Shown one piece after another: positions 1 through 7,500 of a stretch of 9,626 nucleotides of DNA. Position numbers and translations under genes: made by a program. Location: the NCBI GenBank assembly GCA_016932895.1, contig JAFGCA010000361.1, positions 1 to 9,626 on the forward strand, given 5' to 3'. The DNA is from Sedimentisphaerales bacterium. Lineage in GTDB: Bacteria; Planctomycetota; Phycisphaerae; Sedimentisphaerales; SG8-4. The notes under the pieces are model-generated. The model ran no database searches. It saw nothing but the letters and a program-made list of their open reading frames with translations, and was not told the origin of the DNA. Position 1 is the stretch's first letter. The number at the start of each line of letters is the position of its first letter.

Positions 1-820
1 AGACGATATGAGCCCATTTGTCCTCATGCTTCATCAGCCCGGCCGTGGCGATGAGGACCCAGTGATCGGGCTCCACCTTCTCTTTGTCCGCCCGGACGCT
101 CGCCAGGTAGGCGATCCCCTTCGCCGCCGTATGCAGGTAGGTGTCGGAGGGGTCCTTCTCGTAGAGCATGACCAGCCCCAGCGCCGCTTCGCCCGGATAG
201 TAAAGCGAGATCCACTCATCGCACCGGCCGCCCTCGCTCGGAACGTATTTCGAGTAGAAATTGCCGTTCTCCTTCTGCATGTAGACGAGGAAGCGTCCGA
301 GCTTGCGAAGCGTCTCGGCGTCCACGAAGCCGGGACGGGCCTGTTCAACGCTCAGCAGTCCCACGAGGCCGAGCCCGGTCCCGCCGAGCTTGACCTGATC
401 GGGCTCATTGCTGAAAGTCACGTTGGGTCGGGACCATACGGCCAGCAGGTCCTTCTCTCCCGGGACCGGGGCCACCGCCTTTTCCAGCAGGAAGGCGCCC
501 GCCTTCTCCATCGCCGCTCGCATCTGGGTGCTCGGGACCATGCGGTGGTATTCGCCCATGGCGTAGAGGGTCCCGCCGTGCCGGACGATGTTGTACTTCT
601 TCCCGACCTCAACGCCCGCTTTCATGTTGACCACGTAGGTGAAGGTTCCGTCTGCCCGAACGTTGCGCACGATATACCGAGCGGCCCGGTCGATGGCCCT
701 TTCGATGTTGGCCTGCGATAACGCGGTGGCCCGGTTGGCACGGGCTGCCTCCGTCGTGCCCAGCAGCGTGATAAACGCACAAGAGCAGATGATTTTGTGG
801 TGCAAGCTGCGTTCGTTCAT
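1..820 (-). CDS. Secreted alpha/alpha-toroid-like protein, 3' end outside window
   Basis: The frame is open from the start codon at 820 to the left edge, giving 273 residues with no stop, so the C-terminus is missing. Residues 1-28 look like a Sec signal peptide: a basic start (R4, H7, H8, K9), a hydrophobic core at about 10-21, and a cleavage site after A-R-A at 26-28. The mature part is a run of amphipathic helix pairs with small-residue turns: N77-IVRHGGTLYAMGEY, G146-GTGLGLVGLL and Y207-YPGEAALGLVMLYE. This spacing is typical of (alpha/alpha) toroids such as six-hairpin glycosidases, epimerases or terpene-cyclase-like folds. I cannot name the family or a catalytic residue, so the enzymatic role is unknown; polysaccharide processing outside the cytoplasm is an inference. 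An in-frame ATG at 913 is preceded by GAGG, but it would bury the signal peptide 31 residues inside, so 820 is preferred. It is the last visible gene of the minus-strand cluster. Confidence 0.8.
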   Translation of the reverse strand, partial: MNERSLHHKIICSCAFITLLGTTEAARANRATALSQANIERAIDRAARYIVRNVRADGTFTYVVNMKAGVEVGKKYNIVRHGGTLYAMGEYHRMVPSTQMRAAMEKAGAFLLEKAVAPVPGEKDLLAVWSRPNVTFSNEPDQVKLGGTGLGLVGLLSVEQARPGFVDAETLRKLGRFLVYMQKENGNFYSKYVPSEGGRCDEWISLYYPGEAALGLVMLYEKDPSDTYLHTAAKGIAYLASVRADKEKVEPDHWVLIATAGLMKHEDKWAHIV

Positions 821-913
821 TCTCTTATCCGCAAGAGGGTACAGGTTTCGTTGGCATTGCATCGTTCGGCTTTCGCCCGTGGCGAACTGCGCATTTCTTT
901 CTCCCCATTTCAT

Positions 914-942
914 AGTCTACCTCGGATTGACCCTCGCGACAA
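914..942 (-). promoter_or_regulatory. Candidate sigma70-type promoter for the toroid gene
   Basis: On the minus strand a TTGTCG box (937-942) is followed after 17 bp by TAGACT (914-919), each matching 4 of 6 consensus bases. Transcription would begin near 907, downstream of the alternative ATG at 913, which would leave the start at 820 usable. The match is weak and the gene could equally be read through from the upstream SDR gene. Confidence 0.25.
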
Positions 943-973
943 GAACGGCCACGGGCGCGGTCATCGTTTGACG

Positions 974-2443
974 TTACCCTTTTTCCCCGCACGAGGTCCC
1001 GGCCTCCTTTGCGATTCGCCTGAGCAGGCAGCAGAAGATCACCCGGTGAGCCGGACAGAAGGCATACCAGTAGAGCAGACCGAACAGGCCTTTCGGTGCG
1101 AAGAATACGGTTTGCGTCAGATCGCAGCGGTTGTCGCCGCGCGGCTCGGCCTGAAACTGGACCCAGCCCCGGCCCGGGAGTTTCATTTCGACGTACAGGC
1201 GCAGCAGGCGTTCGGGCTCGACGGCCTCGACCCGGTAGAAATCCACGACGTCGCCTTTTCGCAGCGGGCCTCGTTCCGGCCGCGTTCGACGCAGCCCGAC
1301 GCCACCGATCAGATGATCGACCCAGGCGCGCAGCCGCCAGGCCCAGTTGTAGCAGAGCCAGCCTTTACGGCCCCCGAGGCTGGCGAATACGTCGTAGACT
1401 TTCGCCGCCGGCGCCTGGACCGGGCGGCGGCGCCGCTCGACGATCATGCCCTCCAGAAGCTTGGAATGCCTTGTTTTGCCCGCCGACTTCTCGACCGGAA
1501 ACAGTTGCGCCACCCGCGGGGCGAATCGCTCGGCCTTCAGTTCCGCCAGGGCTTGCCGGACGGCCGTCTCGTAGTTTGCCGGCCGGATGTCGGGAAAGAG
1601 TGTGGCTGCCTTGTCGTTACGGACCACGACTTCGTTTCGCAGTCCCTCGATGAGCGGCCGCGCGTACGCCGCACCCACAGGCGTGACCCAGTGGACCCAG
1701 TACGACGACAGGCGGGGCGTCAGAACGGGGACCGGGATCAGGAATCGGCGCAGGGCCCGCACGCGGGCGTAGCCGGTCATCATCTGACCGTAGGTCAAGA
1801 TGTCGGCGCCGCCGATCTCGACGGTTTCGCCGGCGCTGGCGGGCGTTGCCAGAGCCGCGGTGAGGTACGCCAGCACGTCGTCGACGGCGATCGGCTGGGC
1901 CCGGGTGTACACCCATCGGGGGCAGATCATCACGGGCAGACGCTCGGTCAGGTTGCGGACCATCTCAAACGAGATGCTGCCGGCCCCGACGACGACCGCC
2001 GCGCGGAACTCGGTGACGGGAACGCCCGCCTCGCGCAGCGCCGCGCCGGTTTCGTGCCGCGAGCGCAGGTGTTCCGAGAGATCGGCTTCGGGGTCGCCGA
2101 GACCGCCAAGGTAGACGATTCGGCCTACTCCCGCCTGCCGGGCGGCCCGGGCGAAATTCCGGGCCGCCGTGATGTCGCGCCGGCGAAAATCAGGACCGCT
2201 CGTCATGCTGTGGATGAAATAGAACGCCGTCGCCACGCCTCCCAGCGCCGGCTCCAGCGTCTCGGGACGCAACGGGTCTCCCCGAACGACCTCAACACGA
2301 GACGACCAGGAGCACCCCGACACTCGCGCGCGGTCCCGCGCCAGGACGCGGACCGGGTATCCCCTCTCGAGAAGCCGGGGGACCAGCCGGCCGCCGATGT
2401 ACCCCGTGGCGCCCGTGACCAGAACCGTGTTCTTCTCGTTCAT
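974..2443 (-). CDS. YbjT-like atypical SDR (NAD(P)-binding) with DUF2867 domain
   Basis: This 489-aa protein has the two-part layout of E. coli YbjT and its relatives. The N-terminal Rossmann domain begins with the dinucleotide-binding motif T10-GATGYIG. It continues with the family-typical segments GDPLRPETL (55-63) and FYFIHSM (74-80) and the stretch ending in VVVGAGS. The C-terminal part, from about residue 333 to the end, is a DUF2867 domain with the usual ...GDVVDFYRVE... and ...PAHRVIF... segments. The classical SDR catalytic YxxxK is absent; the corresponding region reads SRHETG (128-133). It is therefore an atypical SDR whose reaction cannot be predicted, and a redox-sensing or cofactor-dependent isomerase or reductase role is possible. 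There is no signal peptide, so it should be cytoplasmic, although the C-terminus contains a hydrophobic patch (about 460-478). It starts 42 bp after the stop of the Gfo/Idh/MocA gene with no terminator between them, suggesting co-transcription. The Shine-Dalgarno is weak. Confidence 0.9.
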   Translation of the reverse strand: MNEKNTVLVTGATGYIGGRLVPRLLERGYPVRVLARDRARVSGCSWSSRVEVVRGDPLRPETLEPALGGVATAFYFIHSMTSGPDFRRRDITAARNFARAARQAGVGRIVYLGGLGDPEADLSEHLRSRHETGAALREAGVPVTEFRAAVVVGAGSISFEMVRNLTERLPVMICPRWVYTRAQPIAVDDVLAYLTAALATPASAGETVEIGGADILTYGQMMTGYARVRALRRFLIPVPVLTPRLSSYWVHWVTPVGAAYARPLIEGLRNEVVVRNDKAATLFPDIRPANYETAVRQALAELKAERFAPRVAQLFPVEKSAGKTRHSKLLEGMIVERRRRPVQAPAAKVYDVFASLGGRKGWLCYNWAWRLRAWVDHLIGGVGLRRTRPERGPLRKGDVVDFYRVEAVEPERLLRLYVEMKLPGRGWVQFQAEPRGDNRCDLTQTVFFAPKGLFGLLYWYAFCPAHRVIFCCLLRRIAKEAGTSCGEKG

Positions 2444-2485
2444 CAGGCCCCGCGTTGGCGCATCGCAAAAACCAATGCGCGGAGT

Positions 2486-3901
2486 TTATACGTTGGCAAG
2501 ATCGAAACCGGCGCGATACCGCTCCTGCACAAAGGCTTGCGCTTCCGGAGCGTTCGTCACCTTCATGTTCGGGCCGTCCCAGAGAATCTTCTTTTTGGCG
2601 CGAATGGCGACGTCGCCGAGCAGGACAAACTCGGTCAGGCGGGCGCCATAGCTGAAATCGCTGCACGCCTTGGGCCCGCCTTTGCAGGCGTCGAGCCAGT
2701 TGCGATGGTGGCCCGGGCTGCGCGGCAGTACCTTGGGGGGCCGGCCGTATTCGCGCATCTTCGTCTCGGGGATGAGCCGCGGGGACTGGCTCCAGCCGCC
2801 GCCCATGATCGTGCCCTTGTCGCCGAAGATCAGAATTCCGTTGCCGCCTTCACCGACCCGGCGGCCTTCCTCGAGCTCGGCCGGTCGCGGCGGGCGGAGA
2901 TTGCCGTCGTACCAGTGCACCGTCACCGGGCCCCGGTCGCCTTGCGGGCCGAACTGCCAGATCACGTGGTTGTTGGGCCCGATGACCTCGGAGTCCACGA
3001 ATTCGGTCTGGACCGCTTCGACGCTGATCGGATGGCCGAGCTTCAGGGCGGCGAAGGCCGGGTCGAGGTTGTGCACCGACATGTCGCCGACGCAGCCGGT
3101 GCCGAAGGCCCACCAGCCGCGCCAGTTGTAAGGGGCGTAGGCCGGGTGATACGGGCGCGAGGGCTTGGGCCCCAGCCACAGCTCCCAGTCGAACCCGGCG
3201 GGGATCTCGGGTCGGTCTTTGGGCCGACCGCGGCCGCTGGTCCAGCCGGAGGCGCTGCTCCAGGCGTGCACCTCGCGGACCTTCCCGATCGCACCGTCCC
3301 AGATCAGCTCGCAGGTCAGGCGGTTGCCCTCGCTGCTGCGGCCCTGGTTGCCCATCTGGGTCGCGACGCCGGCTTCCCGGGCCGCTTTGGCGACCATGCG
3401 GGCCTCGTAGATGTTGTGCGTCAGCGGTTTCTCGCAGTAGACGTGTTTGCCGCGCTGGATGGCCGTGACGGTGACGAAGGCGTGCCAGTGGTCGGGCGTG
3501 GCGCAGAGGACCGCATCGACGTTTTTCTCCTTGTCGAGTAGCTTGCGGAAATCCACGTAGTCGTTGCACTTGTACTGCGGATTCTTCTGCGAATAGTGTT
3601 TCTCGATCTCGGCCTTGACCGGGAGGCGTCCGGCCACACCGCGGTAGTAAAACCGGCTGTAGTCGGCCTGCTCCCTCGGATCGGCGACGGCGACGATCTG
3701 AGCGTCGTCCTGGCCGAACAGGCCCCGGGCGTTGGTCCGGCCTTGCCCCCCACAGCCGACAATCGCGATATAGACCTTCTCGCTGGGGGCCACGAATTTC
3801 GGTCCGCCCAGCACGTGCCGTGGCACGATCGTAACCGCTGCCAGCGCTGCGGCCGCTGAGCCGATGAATTGCCTCCGCGTAATTTTTTTCTTTGCGTTCA
3901 T
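2486..3901 (-). CDS. Tat-exported Gfo/Idh/MocA family oxidoreductase
   Basis: The 471-aa product opens with a twin-arginine signal: K4-K-K-I-T-R-R-Q-F-I-G followed by an alanine-rich hydrophobic stretch to about residue 30, so export of a folded, cofactor-loaded protein is expected. The Rossmann nucleotide-binding motif is GCGGQG at 49-54. The family hallmark CEKP lies at 156-159, with K158 the conserved active-site lysine, preceded by a PDHWHA segment near 134-139. In the C-terminal domain G-D-M-S-V-H (D273, H277) gives the usual D-x3-H signature. Members of this family oxidise or reduce sugars and inositols with NAD(P). Exported relatives include GH109-type NAD-dependent glycosidases, so either a dehydrogenase or a redox-assisted glycosidase is possible. 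The ATG at 3901 is chosen because GTGAGG sits 6 nt upstream; a GTG at 3913 is in frame but would use that Shine-Dalgarno as codons. It is the first gene of the minus-strand cluster, divergent from the LamG protein gene. Confidence 0.93.
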   Translation of the reverse strand: MNAKKKITRRQFIGSAAAALAAVTIVPRHVLGGPKFVAPSEKVYIAIVGCGGQGRTNARGLFGQDDAQIVAVADPREQADYSRFYYRGVAGRLPVKAEIEKHYSQKNPQYKCNDYVDFRKLLDKEKNVDAVLCATPDHWHAFVTVTAIQRGKHVYCEKPLTHNIYEARMVAKAAREAGVATQMGNQGRSSEGNRLTCELIWDGAIGKVREVHAWSSASGWTSGRGRPKDRPEIPAGFDWELWLGPKPSRPYHPAYAPYNWRGWWAFGTGCVGDMSVHNLDPAFAALKLGHPISVEAVQTEFVDSEVIGPNNHVIWQFGPQGDRGPVTVHWYDGNLRPPRPAELEEGRRVGEGGNGILIFGDKGTIMGGGWSQSPRLIPETKMREYGRPPKVLPRSPGHHRNWLDACKGGPKACSDFSYGARLTEFVLLGDVAIRAKKKILWDGPNMKVTNAPEAQAFVQERYRAGFDLANV

Positions 3902-3933
3902 GCCAATCCTCACGATTCAACACAAATGAGCGT

Positions 3934-3964
3934 GTATCCCGGCCTCTCCGGGACCGCCGGATAC
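3934..3964 (-). promoter_or_regulatory. Hairpin in the leader of the Gfo/Idh/MocA gene
   Basis: The arms GTATCC (3934-3939) and GGATAC (3959-3964) are perfect inverted complements, and the stem can continue by GG/CC around one bulged C. An alternative overlapping stem pairs TCCCGG (3937-3942) with CCGGGA (3948-3953) over a 5-nt loop. It lies just downstream of the candidate -10 box on the minus strand, so it would form at or near the 5' end of the transcript or act as an operator. Confidence 0.35.
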
Positions 3965-3967
3965 CTT

Positions 3968-3998
3968 ATCATAATCACGCGAAAACCGCTATTGGCAA
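3968..3998 (-). promoter_or_regulatory. Candidate promoter of the minus-strand cluster
   Basis: Reading the minus strand, TTGCCA (3993-3998, 5 of 6 consensus) and TATGAT (3968-3973, 5 of 6) are separated by 19 bp. The boxes are good, but the spacing is about 2 bp longer than ideal. It is 67 bp upstream of the ATG at 3901 in an AT-richer patch of otherwise GC-rich DNA. Confidence 0.4.
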
Positions 3999-4117
3999 TC
4001 GTGCCCGGAGACGGCTGGGGCCGATCCAGGCGGTGGAGGGCCAGGTGAAAACCCGGGGCGTTCTTGGGGATTTTCGGTTCGCCAGGCCCGGTCCCTCGGG
4101 AGTTTTCTGCGGGCCCC

Positions 4118-4147
4118 TTGACAGCGGAGCGGCAAATTTGGTAAAAA
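4118..4147 (+). promoter_or_regulatory. Candidate promoter of the LamG protein gene
   Basis: A perfect TTGACA (4118-4123) is followed after 18 bp by TAAAAA (4142-4147, 4 of 6 consensus) within a locally AT-rich stretch. Transcription would start near 4154, leaving a leader of roughly 400 nt before the ATG at 4560. A second TTGACA occurs at 4432-4437 but lacks a reasonable -10 box at the right distance. Confidence 0.4.
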
Positions 4148-4263
4148 TAGGGTGTAGCGGAAGTAGGAAGGATCCGCCCGTCCGGCTGGCCAAGGAGCGC
4201 GGAACATCGGGAGATTGCAGGGCGACGGCGGACTTCGAATGTGGAGGGGGGGAGGAGTAAGTG

Positions 4264-4455
4264 ATGTATGACTGTATGTCTGTTCATGTCGCGTCTTTTT
4301 CCGTAGATTGGACTGCCCGCGCCCGCTTCGCAAGGCGCCTAAACCGGAGCCAAAACACAGCATCTATCCTTTTCATCCAACAGCCGTTGGGGCCTGAGCC
4401 TGCGTTCGCCGGGCCCGGGGCGGAAAGGAGGTTGACACAGTTTCAACAATCGTAA
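4264..4455 (+). other. Possible small leader ORF, 63 aa
   Basis: The ATG at 4264 is preceded by GGAGGAG (4251-4257) with 6 nt spacing, a near-perfect Shine-Dalgarno; GTG at 4261 is an adjacent in-frame alternative. The frame runs 63 codons to the TAA at 4453-4455, inside the proposed leader of the 1075-aa protein gene. Against it, the codon third positions are not GC-biased as in the neighbouring genes, the peptide shows no domain, signal or membrane segment, and I recognise no homologue. It may be a chance ORF or a regulatory upstream ORF. Confidence 0.2.
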
Positions 4456-4504
4456 CGAAGAATCTCAACCGGGTAGATTCTCCGTGAGAAGGACAATCGT
4501 GTCC
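4456..4504 (+). promoter_or_regulatory. Two tandem hairpins upstream of the LamG protein gene
   Basis: The first hairpin pairs CGAAGAATCT (4456-4465) with AGATTCTCCG (4475-4484), one mismatch in ten, over a 9-nt loop. The second pairs GGACA (4491-4495) with TGTCC (4500-4504) over the loop ATCG. The octamer ACAATCGT occurs at 4446-4453 and again at 4493-4500. The block ends 42 nt before the Shine-Dalgarno, so it could influence translation or bind a regulator; it has no T run and is not a terminator. Confidence 0.4.
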
Positions 4505-4546
4505 GCAAACGTGATGGCACAAAGTATCACCTTTGTAATGAATCGG

Positions 4547-4552
4547 AAGGAG
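4547..4552 (+). promoter_or_regulatory. Strong ribosome-binding site
   Basis: AAGGAG sits 7 nt before the ATG at 4560 and fixes that start. It is the clearest Shine-Dalgarno of the complete genes in the window. Confidence 0.8.
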
Positions 4553-4559
4553 TGTTACC

Positions 4560-7500
4560 ATGAGTAAGAAAACAGTATGGCTGCTTTCTTTCGCCCTGGC
4601 GCTGGGACTGATCTCCACGGGTTACGGCGACGTGGTCTTCGATTTCGAGACGGGGGCGCAAGGTTGGAGCGGCCTCAAAGACGGCACCGCCCCGACTGTT
4701 TCGTCCGAGACACACAGCGCCGGCGGTAGCCAATCCCTGCGCGTCACGATCGACGAGGCCGCACATGACCAGCAGGAAGCCGGCTGGGCCTCGCCCCGGG
4801 ACTTCACGGCGGACCAGGCGGCGGGCGGTCTCGATACCCTGTCGTTCTGGTATCGCGTCGACGACCCCGATCTTGACGGTGGAAACTTTGTCTTCCACTG
4901 GATCATGAGCACCGAAGCCTGGAGCGGCGGCGGCTGGTACGGCAACGGCCTCTGGGGCGTAGTCGTCGCCGACGGCCAGTGGCACGAGCAGACGGCTGAC
5001 CTCACAATTCTGGGCGAGGCCGCCGGGGGCTGGCAAGGCACCTGGGGGGACCAAGCTGCCTGGGATTTCAGAGACGATCTGTTCTACTCGTTTGAGATCG
5101 CCGTCGCGTCCACGGACAATACCTCGGGCAGCGACATCTACATCGACGATGTCAAATTCCTTGGCGCCGCGGCGCCTCCCTCCGAAGCTATTCTGGTAAG
5201 CGACTTTGAAGGCGGTCTCGACGGCTGGTATACGGATACCTGGACCGCCGGCACCATCGCATTGAGCACCACCGGTGCAACAGAGGGCGCAGAGGCGATG
5301 CAGGTGGAAGGTCCCGGCGGATGGCAACAAATGACCAAGGTGGACGCCAAGCCTCACCTGGCGGCGCTGGCAACCCCGGGCGTTGCGGTCAGTGTCGACG
5401 TGACGGCGTTTCCTGCCGACATGACCACGACGTGGATGGAGGTCGGAATGGTCATCAACTCCACGGATGACGTCGGCTGGATTGACCTCGGCCTCCAGGG
5501 CATCACCCTCGACGGGCAGCCCCAAACGCTTACGTGGGCGATTCCGCAGGATGCGACGGACAAGATTGCCACCGCGGACGACACCATCGGCTGGTTCGAG
5601 CTTCTGCTGATCTCGAATGTGGACGAGGCCTCGACGGTGAAGTTCTACGTCGACAACGTCCAGATCGTCGGCGTCCCCGTGGCTGCCGGCAAGAACACCG
5701 ATTTCATTCTGGGCAACTGGGAGCAGGATCTGGATCGCTGGGTCGTAGGCGCCACCGCCGACGTGCGGTACAGTGACACGAACGGCGTGACACTCGACAC
5801 GTACAGCCTCGACGTTTACACTCCCACGGGCGAGTGGGCCAATGCTCTCACGATGAACCTGCTCGAGCCGAACAACGCAGATGTTTTGGCGGCCTTCCGC
5901 GCGAACACCAAGGCCACGGTCGACATTACGCATCTGGTCGTCGACTGGCCGGTAGGCGACATTCCTCCGTGGAACGGCACCCACCTGATCATCAACACCG
6001 ACGCTGCGGCTGTGCCCACCCACGCGGCTGCCAACGATGGCAGCGGATATGTGAACCTGGGTTACCGGGCGGGCTGGAACCAGAACGAAGGCGACAGGAC
6101 GGATTCGGTCACCTGGGACTACAGTCAGCATATCAGAGAGATCAACGCCAACTTTGACAAGGTCACCTATCTCGAACTTCTCATAGTGGTCAACGCCAAC
6201 AGTGCGGAGTACGGCGGCTGGGTGTGGTTCTACCTCGATAACATGATGCTATCCGGCGGCGGCATCCCCTTGAATCCGCAGCCGGCCAACGGGGCCAAGG
6301 ACATCAACATCGAGACCCTGCTCGGTTGGGATGCGGGTATGTTTGCGGGCTCACATAACCTGTACCTGGGCACGTCGCGCGGTGCGGTCGCCGCTGCCGA
6401 AGGCGACAGCGACCCGGACGTGCTTTTCGTTTCGCTCGACGGAAGCAGCTTCGATCCGAACGACCTGGAATTCAACACGCAGTACTTCTGGCGGATCGAT
6501 GCCGTCAACGACGTGAATCCGGACAGTCCGTGGGTCGGTGCGATCTGGGAGTTCACGACGGGCAATTTCCTGGTCGTGGACGACTTCGAGAGCTACACCA
6601 ATGAGTCGCCCGATCGGGTCTTCCAGACGTGGGTCGACGGTTATGGCTTCTCGGAGGACGAATGGTATCCGGTCGGCAATCCCGGCAACGGCAGCGACGC
6701 GGCCGTCGGACACGACATCTGGTCGCCGTTCACGCCGTATGCGACGCTCATGGAGACCGAGACGGTCCATGGCGGCAGCCAGGCGATGCCCCTGTACTAC
6801 GACAACCAGACCGCCGGGTTCTCCGAGGCCACGCGCACGTGGACTGAGCCGCAGGATTGGACGATCAACAACTTCAATGCGCTGATGCTCTTTATTTACG
6901 GCCAGGCCGGCAACGTGGCCGATCCGCTGTACGTCACGCTGACGGACGACGCCGGCAACTCCGCCACGGTGACGTACGATGATCCGGCCGTCTTCACCAA
7001 CGAGGAGTGGTTCTGGTGGCAGATTCCAGTCGCCGATTTCGCCGGCGTGGACATGGCGTCGATCAAGACGATGGCCATCGGCGTCGGCAGCAAGACCGCC
7101 GTATCCGGCGCTGATGGAATGCTGCTGATCGACGACGTCCGCGTAGGCGTTCAGCCAATCGGTCTGGTCGCGCACTATGAGCTCGAAGGCGATCTGGCGG
7201 ACAGCTCCGGAAACGGCCATGATGGCGTCTTCGGCGGCGACCCGAACTTCCCGGCTTCGTACGTGGCCGGCCCCGCCGGTTTGGGTCAGGCCATGCTCTT
7301 CGACGGAACCGGTGGCCATCAGAACGTCGAGTTGGGCACGTTCAACCCCTCGGCCGCGACCGGCCAGCTCACCGTCGCCCTTTGGGCCAAGTGGAACGGC
7401 CTGAGTGACCAGTGGCAGGGTCTGATTGGCAAGCGCGACAGTTGGGCCGTGGACGATATGCTCTGGGATATCGAGGCCAACCTGGACACCGGTACGATCG

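Larger units (their letters stand above)
3902..4559. other. Divergent intergenic region, 658 bp
   Basis: No convincing protein gene was found here. Open frames exist on both strands, but their translations are rich in Pro, Arg and Ser, have no domain-like pattern and differ in composition from the neighbours. The region holds candidate promoters for both flanking genes, a hairpin near the minus-strand transcript start, a small plus-strand ORF with a good Shine-Dalgarno, two tandem hairpins and the ribosome-binding site of the gene at 4560, listed separately. The stretch 4000-4117 shows nothing recognisable. Confidence 0.7.

Noticed and set aside
8..721. A 237-codon plus-strand frame at the left edge
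   Set aside because: It is the complement of the toroid-like gene, which has a signal peptide and repeated helical motifs. The plus frame has neither.
872..886. Small inverted repeat TTCGCC/GGCGAA between the SDR and toroid genes
   Set aside because: The stem is 6 bp with a 3-nt loop and no T run on either side, so it is too short to call a terminator or operator.
797..3541. A 914-codon open frame on the plus strand
   Set aside because: It lies antisense to the SDR and Gfo/Idh/MocA genes, whose motifs are unmistakable. Its translation has no domain pattern and is the usual long shadow in GC-rich coding DNA.
3892..4287. Overlapping open frames on both strands in the divergent region
   Set aside because: Both translations are low-complexity and Pro/Arg-rich, have no ribosome-binding site of note, and overlap candidate promoters.
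4318..4350. Possible c-di-GMP (GEMM) riboswitch fragment
   Set aside because: A short CGCAAGG...CCTAAAC stretch recalls the conserved core, but the first stem and the tetraloop/receptor arrangement are not present.
4432..4458. Second TTGACA as a promoter for the gene at 4560
   Set aside because: The -35 box is perfect, but no hexamer resembling TATAAT lies 16-18 bp downstream; the best candidate has a 15-bp spacer and poor identity.
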